Shown here piece after piece: positions 1-7,100 of a stretch of DNA of 11,281 nt. The stretch covers positions 1 to 11,281 of the forward strand of contig CABQCN010000013.1 of the NCBI GenBank assembly GCA_902462635.1, read 5' to 3'. The position numbers were made by a program, and so were the translations under genes. This DNA is from an uncultured Oscillospiraceae bacterium (GTDB lineage: Bacteria; Bacillota; Clostridia; UBA1212; UBA1255). The notes below the pieces were generated by a model, which saw only the letters and a list, made by a program, of their open reading frames with translations, ran no database searches and had not been told where the DNA came from. Numbering within the stretch: position 1 is the stretch's first letter; every line of letters begins with the position of its first letter.

Positions 1-99
1 TGTATACTGTGGTACGAAGCTCTTTCCCGGTTGCGCCGCGCGCGCCTTCCAGCGATTCGATACGGACTTCCGGGAAAGAGCTTCGTACCACAGTATACA
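1..99. repeat. Perfect 30-bp inverted repeat at the window edge
   Basis: Bases 1-30 are the exact reverse complement of bases 70-99, with a 39-base loop (31-69). The left arm begins at the first base of the window, so the stem may extend outside it. Both arms lie inside the reading frame of the partial minus-strand gene, which stays open through the hairpin. A perfect stem this long inside a coding region and flush with a sequence end is typical of a fold-back chimera from library preparation, amplification or assembly. A natural cruciform is less likely. If it is an artefact, only bases from about 31 onward are reliable. Confidence 0.95.
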
Positions 100-634
100 G
101 CGGCCGCCCTTCCCGCCGGATCATCACGTATTGCTCTATGAGTTCCGCGGATCCCGCTTCACAGTCGATGCCATCCCCGGACATGCCTTTATTCGGAGAC
201 AGATGCATAAAAGCAATATTTCCGCTGCCGAATTTCAGCCAGAATTTTTTCTCGGTGTCGCTGTGAATATGTAAAAGCGCCGCGCCTTCCCATTCCATGT
301 TTTCTCTCCCGAACAGAAGCGGATACCATACGACACGGAACGAAGAGCCGTCTTTCAGCCGTACCGCGGCGGCGAGTCCGCCCGGAATATTATCTGCCGT
401 GGTACCTTCGGCACATTCCTGATCCGTTAGCCACTGCGGGGAATCCGCACCGATTCCGATTACGAATTTGGCTAAAAGCAGATGTTCCGAACCTCTTGCC
501 TGCATATGGTCGTATGTCATCACAGCACCGTTCGGATATGCCTGACGCAGAAATACCAGGCATTGCTGATAGGCACACGCCCGTTCGTCCAGCAAATCCA
601 ATGTCGGAGTCATTTCACTTTCTTTTTTTCTCAT
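1..634 (-). CDS. Hypothetical protein, C-terminus cut by window edge
   Basis: An open frame of 211 codons runs from an ATG at 634 to the window edge with no stop. The start is supported by AAAGGAG at 642-648, seven bases upstream. The protein begins MRKKESEMTPTLDLL and has no signal peptide or membrane segment, so it is probably cytoplasmic. The visible part is mixed alpha/beta; recognisable stretches include ALLHIHSDTEKKFW at about residues 118-131 and NIAFMHLSPNKG at about 138-149. I do not recognise the family. It is divergent from the AraC-type regulator and has an operator-like site just upstream of its likely promoter, so it is probably a regulated member of the same sugar system. The last ten or so residues come from the inverted-repeat arm at 1-30 and may not be real. 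Confidence 0.8.
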   Translation of the reverse strand, partial: MRKKESEMTPTLDLLDERACAYQQCLVFLRQAYPNGAVMTYDHMQARGSEHLLLAKFVIGIGADSPQWLTDQECAEGTTADNIPGGLAAAVRLKDGSSFRVVWYPLLFGRENMEWEGAALLHIHSDTEKKFWLKFGSGNIAFMHLSPNKGMSGDGIDCEAGSAELIEQYVMIRREGRPLYTVVRSSFPEVRIESLEGARGATGKELRTTVY

Positions 635-707
635 GCGATTGCTCCTTTCATGCTTTTTCGGCAGAAATTGTTTCATTATTATATTTGCTGCCGCCGTAAC
701 GTAAAAT

Positions 708-739
708 TGCACAAAACATATTATTAATGGACAAAAGCG
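708..739 (+). promoter_or_regulatory. Putative AraC-type operator, site A
   Basis: Two direct half-sites, TGCACAAA at 708-715 and TGGACAAAAGCG at 728-739, are 20 bp apart, about two helix turns. The same arrangement occurs at 5597-5629 and 8367-8399. The left half-site abuts the weak -35 of the leftward gene (701-706). The right half-site covers the -35 of the regulator's own promoter (728-733). The inferred role is activation of the leftward gene and negative autoregulation of the regulator. Confidence 0.5.
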
Positions 740-756
740 TAAATATATGTTATATT
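728..756 (+). promoter_or_regulatory. Promoter of the AraC-family regulator gene
   Basis: TGGACA (728-733) and TATATT (751-756) are separated by exactly 17 bp, and each differs from the sigma-A consensus at one position. Transcription would start near 763. This places the ATG at 727 upstream of the transcript and supports translation from the ATG at 790. Confidence 0.6.
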
Positions 757-789
757 GAAAACAAGATTTTGGAAAAGGAAGTTGTTGAG

Positions 790-1590
790 ATGCCGAAAAT
801 AAAATATGTGGGACGTTTATATGAAAATACGTATCGCGTCAACTTGCACACCCATAATTTTTGGGAAATCGTTCGTTATACCAAGGGAAACGGCTCGGTA
901 GAAATCGACGGAGAAATCATCCCCTTTCAGGAAAACGATATTTTCGCAATTCCGCCCAATGTTCCGCATACCGACTATTCCGACCTGGGATTTCAAAATT
1001 ATCATTATACTTTTAACGACAATGATTTTAGCCGGTTGACCTATATGAAATTTCAGGATACGGAGAATAATGACTTTCTTACGGTCATGATGCAGCTGTA
1101 TCACGAATATCATTTGAAACGCAAAAACTGCCAAAATATTATCGACAGCCTTTATACGGTGCTTTTCCATTATATTCTCGCATTATCGGAAGAAGCCGAA
1201 AGCAATCCGTATGTCGCGCTGGCGATCAATGAAATCATCAGCAATATTTCCAATCCCTATTACGAGATTCAGCAGACGTTACAGCAAATACCTTTAACGG
1301 AAGATTATTTCCGGAAATTATTTTACCAGGAAACCGGGAAGACGCCGCTGCAATACCTGACGCAGAAACGAATTTCCTACGCGAAACAGCTGCTCCGGCT
1401 GCAAACGCATTCCGGGCTTTCGATTCAGGAAATCTCATGGCGATCCGGATTTACGGACAATTACTATTTTTCGCGCGTATTTAAAAAAGTTACCGGCGTC
1501 AGTCCCAAATATTGGATGGAGCAGGAACGGCAAAAAGCAGAGGAAGACAACGAGCAGCCTTTGCTCAATTATCTTCCTCCGGAGGGATAG
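790..1590 (+). CDS. AraC-family transcriptional regulator
   Basis: This is a 266-residue cytoplasmic sugar-responsive regulator. The N-terminal half is a cupin sensor: LHTHNFWEI with H20 and H22, and the PPNVPH turn ending at H60, as in the AraC/CupinR sensor fold. The C-terminal half (about 145-245) carries two helix-turn-helix units: LTEDYFRKLFYQETGKTPLQYL (169-190) in the first, and ISWRSGFTDNYYFSRVFKK with the closing GVSPKYW (215-242) in the second. Length is normal for the family. The start at 790 has AAGGA nine to ten bases upstream and lies downstream of the promoter at 728-756; an in-frame ATG at 727 has no ribosome binding site. Its end is 17 bp from the convergent surface operon. 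Three matching direct-repeat sites in the window are its likely targets. The inducer is unknown. Confidence 0.93.
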   Translation: MPKIKYVGRLYENTYRVNLHTHNFWEIVRYTKGNGSVEIDGEIIPFQENDIFAIPPNVPHTDYSDLGFQNYHYTFNDNDFSRLTYMKFQDTENNDFLTVMMQLYHEYHLKRKNCQNIIDSLYTVLFHYILALSEEAESNPYVALAINEIISNISNPYYEIQQTLQQIPLTEDYFRKLFYQETGKTPLQYLTQKRISYAKQLLRLQTHSGLSIQEISWRSGFTDNYYFSRVFKKVTGVSPKYWMEQERQKAEEDNEQPLLNYLPPEG

Positions 1591-1607
1591 GATTTCAGCG
1601 AAATTTT

Positions 1608-2750
1608 TTACTTTTTGTTTTTGTGTTTTATAATGAAAATAATGAGTACGACTCCTGCGGCTGCAATCGCGCCGATCAGCACGTAGATCAGCCAATCGTT
1701 CCCGTTCTCCGGTTGATCCGCCGCGGATTGATCCGCCGCGGACGGCGCAGATGCGGAAGCGGTCGGTGCCGTTGTTTTCTGTTCCGGATCCGGCGAGGGA
1801 AGCGGCGCAGGGGTTTGCGCGTCTGTTTTTTCATATACATTCAGATTATCGAGGCAAAAATGATTTGCCCGGTTTGCAAACGCAAATAACCCAGTGACGG
1901 GTACCACCGCATCGTCTATCGTTGCTTTTACCGCGCCGGCAGCGTCTTTGATTTCAATTTTACGGTAAGAATCGCCGGAAAAAAGCTCCTGACCTGCCAG
2001 GGACTCGCTCCAATACCGCTCATTGCATACTGTCGTTATCGCTTTCGCTTCCGACATCACAATAGAGCAAATCAGCTCCTCTTTCGCATATACCGAAATC
2101 GCTGCGTTTTCTTCCTGTACCGTTATGGCCGTGAATTCCGTAAAATTCATCCCTGCCGGCAGCTTGAACTGGTATGAGATACTGTATACGCCGAATAATC
2201 TGTCGGCCGCTTTCTCCACGATACCGGTAGTCGCCTCCCCGTTCAGGGGGCCGGCCGTCCCGCCGTCTTTATCGGAATGTACCGCTACTTCCAGAATATC
2301 GTCAAAAAAATACAGGAAAATGCCTGCGGAGCCTAAGAACGATGTCAAATCACTGTCTCCGTTATCCGCTTCGATAACCAGACCGACGGATTCTGACGGC
2401 ACATGGAGCGCCAGCGCCGATTTATACGCATTTTCTTCGGGTTTTCCCGGAATATCCGTCTTGATATCGAATTCCAGGCGGTAATCCGCTACGTCGTACA
2501 GGGAATACAGATAAGACCCCTGCGGAAACAATCCGTTGTAATACGTATTCCCATCTTCTGTTTTTACATTTTCTTCTTTCATGTCGTATACGTTGAAATA
2601 AGTAAAAAAGTCTTCGGGCAGGCTTTCTCCGCCTTCAAAATCCGTGCTGTACGCTTCCAGAAAGCTTTCCGGCGCCGCAGCGGAACAGGGCAGACACACG
2701 CCGCAGAACAGGACCGCTGCAAGCAGGCAGGCAATTATTTTTTCTTTCAT
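1608..2750 (-). CDS. Secreted, membrane-anchored protein with concanavalin-like domain
   Basis: The protein has 380 residues. It opens with a signal peptide (about 1-25, cut near CSAAA), followed by a long beta-rich domain (about 33-308). The pattern YSTDFEGGESLP at the start and FANRANHFCLDNLNVYE at the end resembles LamG/concanavalin-like or DUF1080-type jelly rolls, which bind or cleave glycans. This assignment is from pattern only. A Pro/Ala/Thr/Ser linker (310-349) contains a duplicated SAADQ. A membrane helix (353-374) and basic tail KHKNKK finish the protein, with no LPxTG-like motif, so it should sit on the outer face of the membrane. The ATG at 2750 has AAGGAG nine bases upstream; the in-frame GTG at 2768 has no comparable site. 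It is the third gene of the surface operon, 14 bp after the GH-like gene. Confidence 0.85.
   Translation of the reverse strand: MKEKIIACLLAAVLFCGVCLPCSAAAPESFLEAYSTDFEGGESLPEDFFTYFNVYDMKEENVKTEDGNTYYNGLFPQGSYLYSLYDVADYRLEFDIKTDIPGKPEENAYKSALALHVPSESVGLVIEADNGDSDLTSFLGSAGIFLYFFDDILEVAVHSDKDGGTAGPLNGEATTGIVEKAADRLFGVYSISYQFKLPAGMNFTEFTAITVQEENAAISVYAKEELICSIVMSEAKAITTVCNERYWSESLAGQELFSGDSYRKIEIKDAAGAVKATIDDAVVPVTGLFAFANRANHFCLDNLNVYEKTDAQTPAPLPSPDPEQKTTAPTASASAPSAADQSAADQPENGNDWLIYVLIGAIAAAGVVLIIFIIKHKNKK
1713..1742. repeat. Perfect 15-bp tandem duplication in linker
   Basis: The 15-base unit at 1713-1727 is repeated exactly at 1728-1742. On the minus strand it encodes two copies of the pentapeptide SAADQ in the surface-exposed linker of the membrane-anchored protein. 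The copy number keeps the frame, so this is a possible length-variable site. Confidence 0.9.
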
Positions 2751-2764
2751 CTTCTTTCTCTCCT

Positions 2765-4288
2765 TCACGATTCATTCTGGATAACGAATTCCGCAACGCT
2801 GCTTTCCCCGAATGTGTTGCGCGTTTGCAGATAGCAGGTTTCCCCCTGCCAATCCTCCGGAAGCGGAATGCCGTCATTGATATTGTAATACGTCCATTCC
2901 CCCTCGATTTCCGGCTCGGAAGAAATCCGGTATTCCGTCGGATATCCATCCAGAGATAGCTTGAGGGAATGCGAGTCCGCGGAAATCAGCGCAGGCGCAG
3001 GCGGCGCTTTCTGATTCCAGCAGTTCAATCGGTATAAATTTGTTTTTACATTATCGAATATCAGAAAACCAAAATCTTTGTTCGGCTCGATATGGGTACT
3101 CCCGTACAGAGAAACGCCTTCCTGCGGTTCTTCTTTCCAAGCAATCGCGTAGTTGAAGCGGTTGATTAGCAGCGCTTTCGGCGACAGTTCCGCCACGCCG
3201 CGCAGCGTCCGTTCGAAAGTGGTTTTTCCAGCGACGATATGATTCAGTTCATCCCAATTTTCGCCGCCTTTATGTACGGAAGCCCATGCGATCATTTGCT
3301 CCGCCATGCCATCAAGGCCGGTTTTTTGAAATACGCGGTACTGTCCTTCCCCGGCGTCGGGATCTTCTTCGGATTCCACGAAAAACCAGAGCGGGATATC
3401 CGCCGGGATCGATTTGCTGCCGTCTTTCTGCTCGGTAGTATACGGCGATAAGTATCCGTTGCTGAAGCGGATATTGAAGCGGTCGTCGTCGAAGACAAAT
3501 TTCTTTTCCGCGATTTTTTTCTGTACGTCCCCGTCGATGAAAATAATCAGAAACGGCTTTTCCGCACGCTTCGATCCGTCCTGCAGCCGGTACCAGGATT
3601 GCGGATATTTTTCATACAACATATATACGTCGCTCAAAACATCTTGCAGATCGTCAAAATTTTCGCCGCTGAGGCGCACCGTCAGGTAGATTTTCGGTGA
3701 ATCGAAGTCCCGGACGGCGCTTGCTTCCTGCAGCAATACTTCCGTATTCGCATATACGCCGTACGTATATTTATACCAGCCGTCTCCCGGCTTTTCGTTT
3801 CGGTAGGAGGTATAATTCGTCCAGTCCACCGCGACGCCGTTGCATCCGAGCGCCGCCATCCAATATAAATGCTGCCTTGCCGTCGCCGGATCCCGCTGAT
3901 CATACAATCCCATCAGCGGTGTCGTCGTACGGAAATTTCCGCTGACAGCAACCGTTCCCGGATGCTGCGGATTGAGCGGCCACCAGCCTTTCTGCGGACG
4001 TCCGTTTGTCGTCGGTCCCGTATCGATGTCATACCACATAATCATATCCATTTTGCGATTCCCTTCTTCCCTGTCTGAAATCGGATCCGCCGGAGCTCCC
4101 GGCGTTTTTTCATTCTTTTTGCAAATGCAGACACCTGCGGCGCCCAGCACCAGTACACAGCAAACCGCCGCCAGAATACTGCCTTTTACGGAGATTCGTT
4201 TTTTGCTGTACAAGAAAAACAACAGGAGCGCGGCCAGGAGCGCCAGCAAAACGAGAAGCAACAGTTTCACCAGCATCTGTTTATCCAT
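2765..4288 (-). CDS. Membrane-anchored glycoside hydrolase-like protein (GH99/GH71-like)
   Basis: The protein has 507 residues. Two hydrophobic helices at 5-27 and 36-56 should anchor it, with the remainder probably extracellular. A TIM-barrel-like domain follows (about 80-425). It starts MIMWYDIDTGP, has a GLYDQRDPATARQHLYWMAALGCNGVAVDWTNY-type stretch at 127-159, and has EGVSLYGSTHIEPNKDFGF at 390-408. These resemble the GH99/GH71-like superfamily (endo-acting mannan or glucan hydrolases). E387 and E390, followed by Gly, match the ExxEG spacing of the paired catalytic glutamates in GH99. The last 80 residues look like a small beta-sandwich. The ATG at 4288 overlaps the stop of the upstream gene by eight bases, with only a weak GGA in front, so it is probably translationally coupled. 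Substrate is unknown and family assignment is moderate. Confidence 0.75.
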   Translation of the reverse strand: MDKQMLVKLLLLVLLALLAALLLFFLYSKKRISVKGSILAAVCCVLVLGAAGVCICKKNEKTPGAPADPISDREEGNRKMDMIMWYDIDTGPTTNGRPQKGWWPLNPQHPGTVAVSGNFRTTTPLMGLYDQRDPATARQHLYWMAALGCNGVAVDWTNYTSYRNEKPGDGWYKYTYGVYANTEVLLQEASAVRDFDSPKIYLTVRLSGENFDDLQDVLSDVYMLYEKYPQSWYRLQDGSKRAEKPFLIIFIDGDVQKKIAEKKFVFDDDRFNIRFSNGYLSPYTTEQKDGSKSIPADIPLWFFVESEEDPDAGEGQYRVFQKTGLDGMAEQMIAWASVHKGGENWDELNHIVAGKTTFERTLRGVAELSPKALLINRFNYAIAWKEEPQEGVSLYGSTHIEPNKDFGFLIFDNVKTNLYRLNCWNQKAPPAPALISADSHSLKLSLDGYPTEYRISSEPEIEGEWTYYNINDGIPLPEDWQGETCYLQTRNTFGESSVAEFVIQNES

Positions 4289-5384
4289 GGTTTTTCCGGC
4301 GGCATACGGCAGTCGCGCACAGGAGCGCGGCAACGGCCGTGCAAAGTCCGAACCATGCGCCGGAATCCCCCGTGCCCGGATTCGGATCCGGTTTCGGCGT
4401 CGGATCCGTTCCGGGATCCGGAATCACCGGGTCGATCGGATTCTCCGCCGCTGCTGTTTTCTGCAGCCGCAGTGCGTCCAGGCGCGCGCAATACCGTCCG
4501 GATCCATCGTCTGCATTTTTGATTGTGATCTTATGGATCCCTGCGGCAAGATCCATTTCACCCAGTTCCTGTTCCGCCAGCGTCCAGCCGCCGTCATGGT
4601 ATAAATTTACAGGTTCGCCTGCCGGCTGTCCGTCAATTTCGATTTGTATCGTGCCGCTGTCGTTGTTTAAAATATACGCCAGCGTCATTTTATATTTGCC
4701 GGCTTCCGGGATAACGAGCGACACGGTTTCCAGCGATCTGCCGGCCCCTTGAAAATCGATATTGATAACGGCGTCTACCGGCAGCGCCTCATGGGAATAA
4801 TTGCTTTCCAGATGGAAATCATCCGATTTTGTATACGCATTTCCTTCGAATTCAAAAAGAATTTCATCGGATACCTCCAATTCTTCCAGCTGCAGATAAT
4901 CTAATATGGCACTGTAATACGCTGCTTCCTGGCTGATGAAAGAAACCGTGTGCTCTCCTTTTGCCAGACGGATAAGCCCGGCTTTTTTACTTCCGGCTTC
5001 CCAACTGCCGCCGTTATTTAAATCAATATGATTGTCGATTATCGTATCGTCGATTTTCATCTGCAATACGCCGAAATCATGATTCATCACATAACCGAGC
5101 GTTACGAGATAGATCCCTTCTTTCTCCACGGAGAAAGAGGTTTGCAGCAGGTTGCCAGCTTTGTAATAATTGACGTTTGCCGCGCCGCTTACCGGAAGCA
5201 GATCATGGGTAAAAGGCGTTTCTAAAAAGACTTCGTCCGACTTGGTATATTCCTGTTCTTCCAATTCTATAGTGATTTTCTCCGCCGCAGCATTTACGGA
5301 AAACGTTCCGCATAAGAATACGGCCAGGACCGTTAGGAAGATAAAGATCTTCCCTTTGTTCTTTTTGATCGATTCGTTCAACAT
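4281..5384 (-). CDS. Cell-wall-anchored protein with two tandem CBM-like modules
   Basis: The protein has 367 residues: signal peptide (1-33, ending VNAAA), two homologous beta-sandwich modules (about 36-168 and 171-309), a Pro/Asp-rich linker (313-338), and a sorting-like tail. The two modules share the order EYTKSDEVFLE / AYTKSDDFHLE, then HDLLPV / HEALPV, NVNYYKAG / NIDFQGAG, GGSW / GGW, and a closing LDYLQLEEL / LDALRLQKT. This resembles CBM6/CBM35-type carbohydrate-binding modules. No catalytic domain is visible, so it is probably a surface glycan-binding protein. The tail has NPGTG (335-339), a hydrophobic stretch (343-360) and CRRKNHG, fitting an NPxTG-type sortase signal; the sortase is not in this window. 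ATG 5384 has AAAGGAGG eight bases upstream. It is first in the three-gene surface operon. Confidence 0.85.
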   Translation of the reverse strand: MLNESIKKNKGKIFIFLTVLAVFLCGTFSVNAAAEKITIELEEQEYTKSDEVFLETPFTHDLLPVSGAANVNYYKAGNLLQTSFSVEKEGIYLVTLGYVMNHDFGVLQMKIDDTIIDNHIDLNNGGSWEAGSKKAGLIRLAKGEHTVSFISQEAAYYSAILDYLQLEELEVSDEILFEFEGNAYTKSDDFHLESNYSHEALPVDAVINIDFQGAGRSLETVSLVIPEAGKYKMTLAYILNNDSGTIQIEIDGQPAGEPVNLYHDGGWTLAEQELGEMDLAAGIHKITIKNADDGSGRYCARLDALRLQKTAAAENPIDPVIPDPGTDPTPKPDPNPGTGDSGAWFGLCTAVAALLCATAVCRRKNHG

Positions 5385-5634
5385 GATAATTCCTCCTTTT
5401 ATTTTCACAAGTGATCTGAATACAGCATAGCGCATCTATAGAATCTATAAAATAGACATAAGCGATATTTTCTTGGATAATTCATAGCAGTATTTATCGT
5501 TTATATTTTCTATAATTCATGGATGTTCCTGCATATTTATCTTATTGATTCAATATTATCAGAAATATCACAAAAAAAATGTATATTCTACAAAGCTGTA
5601 CGATCCCGTTTTTCAAATGGATAATAGCGGTATT
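5385..5634. other. AT-rich leader and control region of the surface operon
   Basis: This 250-base gap holds operator site C at its right end and a weak minus-strand promoter candidate: TTGTAG (5588-5593), 17 bp, TGATAT (5565-5570). If used, it gives a leader of roughly 170 bases. Two 13-base odd palindromes lie in that leader: TATAGAATCTATA (5437-5449) and TATTGATTCAATA (5543-5555). A lone half-site resembling the operator, TAGACATAAGCG, is at 5453-5464. I see no clear terminator after the kinase gene, so read-through from the upstream operon is possible. No gene is visible. Confidence 0.45.
5597..5629 (+). promoter_or_regulatory. Putative AraC-type operator, site C
   Basis: TGTACGAT (5597-5604) and TGGATAATAGCG (5618-5629) are direct half-sites 21 bp apart, matching sites A and B. 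The left half ends four bases from a weak -35 (5588-5593) facing the surface operon. This is the same side and orientation as at the other two targets. Confidence 0.45.
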
Positions 5635-7098
5635 TTAAGGATTTAATATTTTTTTATATTCTTGATATTTTCTGCGGTATATCAGCTTCTTTTCTTCGCT
5701 TGGCCGAAAACATTTGCGAATCTTTGTCATATTCTGCGCTGCTGTTTTATAGTCCGGATACGCGCCGCAGCAGACCGCCGCTGCGATCGCACAGCCCAGC
5801 GCGCCCAGCTCTTTTCCTTCCGCCACCTGAACGGGGAGTTCCATCACATCTGCGAAAAGCTGCATCCACACGTCCGATTGCGCTGCGCCGCCGCCGATCC
5901 GGATATAGGGCGGTTTCGTCCTATGAGTCAGCAAGCCTTCAAAATGCTGTTTATGAGAAAACGCCACGCCCTCATATACCGCACGCAGCAAATGGGTTCT
6001 GTTGTGGCCGCTGTGCAGACCGACCCAAGCCGCGTTTTTCAATACAGGTGCGTTGCTGCCGTATAAAAAAGGAAAAAACAATACCGCGGAAGAATCCGGT
6101 TCCACAGACGACACCATTTCATCTATCCGGCGGTACTCGGGCGTCTCGATGCCGCACATATTGGAAAGCACCCATTCGAGATTTCCGGCGGACGTCGGAC
6201 TGCTTTCTTCGATCAGATAATATTCCGGCAGGCAGAATAACGAATGACGGACGCCGTCTTCGGGCGCTGCCGGTTCCGAAGAAAGATATTCATTGATACT
6301 CCATGTCCCGGTAATCATACAGACCGGTTCGGGATCGGATACATCCATCGCGATCGCACAGGCGTCGATATCGAACATCCCGCCGCATACGGGAGTCCCT
6401 TCCGGCAAACCCGTAGCAAGAGATGCGTTTTTGCCCACCGTCCCGCAAAGCGCTGCGGAATCCGCCAGCGGCGGAAGACAAGTCTCGATTTCCCGGATTC
6501 CGTACAATTCCAGCAATTCCCGATCGTAATTTCGCGTGCGCAAATTCAGGAGTCCCGTTCCGGAAGAATCGGTATATTCCGCGTAAGCGTTTCCCGTCAG
6601 CATAAAACGGATATAGTCTTTTGCTTCGAAAATCCAGCGGATATTTTTATAAATTGCCGGCTTCTCGCGTTTGAGCCATGCAAGGAGCGCCGCGGGCTGG
6701 CAAGCCAGCGTCGGCTGCAAATTGCGTTTTCTGGCGCGGGCGGCGGTACCATCCGCTTCCCATTCCGCGACAAGCGCTGCCGCCCGCCGGTCTGTCGACG
6801 CAATTCCCGGGCAGCAAGGCCGTCCGTCTTTTCCCCATAAGTACAAACCTTTTCCGTGACCCGTGCAGCCGACCGCGGCAATCTGCCGTGAGGAAATTCC
6901 GGAAGAGGCGATCGTTTCCCGAATGATGGCAGATGTTTTATCCCACAAAGCCAGCATTTCCCGCTCATGAAATCCTTCCCGTACCACCGTAACCGGCGTC
7001 TGCTGCGAAGCCGCTGCCAGCTGCTTTCCTGCGGAAGAAAAAATCGCCGCCTTGATATTCGTACCGCCGATGTCGATTCCGATAAAATACTGCTCCAT
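5635..7098 (-). CDS. FGGY-family carbohydrate kinase, LyxK-like
   Basis: This 487-residue cytoplasmic kinase transfers phosphate from ATP to a sugar, most likely a ketopentose. The N-terminal ATPase fold has the phosphate loop GIDIGGTNIKAAIF (7-20). GGMFD with D243 fits the catalytic aspartate of the family. ATP-binding region motifs include GTWSINEY (264-271), SSPTSAGNLEW (299-309), FFPFLYGSNAP (341-351) and IGGGAAQSDVWMQ (401-413). Several of these closely follow E. coli L-xylulose kinase LyxK (SPTSSGNLEW, FLPFLYGSN, SDVWMQ), and full length matches. Specificity within FGGY kinases cannot be settled by eye, so no symbol is given. The gene starts two bases after the cupin gene's stop, with a GGGGG site at 7104-7108. 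The pair forms an isomerase/kinase-type operon. Confidence 0.93.
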   Translation of the reverse strand: MEQYFIGIDIGGTNIKAAIFSSAGKQLAAASQQTPVTVVREGFHEREMLALWDKTSAIIRETIASSGISSRQIAAVGCTGHGKGLYLWGKDGRPCCPGIASTDRRAAALVAEWEADGTAARARKRNLQPTLACQPAALLAWLKREKPAIYKNIRWIFEAKDYIRFMLTGNAYAEYTDSSGTGLLNLRTRNYDRELLELYGIREIETCLPPLADSAALCGTVGKNASLATGLPEGTPVCGGMFDIDACAIAMDVSDPEPVCMITGTWSINEYLSSEPAAPEDGVRHSLFCLPEYYLIEESSPTSAGNLEWVLSNMCGIETPEYRRIDEMVSSVEPDSSAVLFFPFLYGSNAPVLKNAAWVGLHSGHNRTHLLRAVYEGVAFSHKQHFEGLLTHRTKPPYIRIGGGAAQSDVWMQLFADVMELPVQVAEGKELGALGCAIAAAVCCGAYPDYKTAAQNMTKIRKCFRPSEEKKLIYRRKYQEYKKILNP

Positions 7099-7100
7099 TT

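Larger units (their letters stand above)
635..789. promoter_or_regulatory. Divergent control region between partial gene and araC-type gene
   Basis: This region serves both the leftward gene at 634 and the rightward regulator at 790. For the leftward gene there is a good -10 box, TATAAT on the minus strand (678-683), with a poor -35, TTTTAC (701-706), 17 bp away. A weak -35 beside an activator site is typical of an activator-dependent promoter. The rightward promoter and the operator are listed separately. The boxes are read from consensus only. Confidence 0.5.

Noticed and set aside
9..266. 85-codon plus-strand frame at the left edge
   Set aside because: Antisense to the long open frame with a good start at 634, and it runs through the probably artefactual hairpin.
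727..789. Upstream ATG at 727 as the start of the AraC-type regulator
   Set aside because: No ribosome binding site, and it overlaps the -35 of the gene's own promoter. The ATG at 790 has a good site and lies after the predicted transcript start.
1570..1625. Terminator between the regulator and the convergent surface operon
   Set aside because: A short GC-rich palindrome near 1577 and a T-rich tract at 1604-1625 are too far apart and the stem is poor.
3972..4604. 210-codon plus-strand frame
   Set aside because: Arg/Ser/Pro-rich antisense shadow of the GH-like and CBM-like genes, without a ribosome binding site.
5453..5464. Fourth AraC-type operator
   Set aside because: Only the TGGACAAAAGCG-like half is present (TAGACATAAGCG); no matching half-site 20-21 bp upstream.
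5700..6296. 198-codon plus-strand frame
   Set aside because: Antisense to the well-supported FGGY kinase; Arg/Pro/Ser-rich composition.
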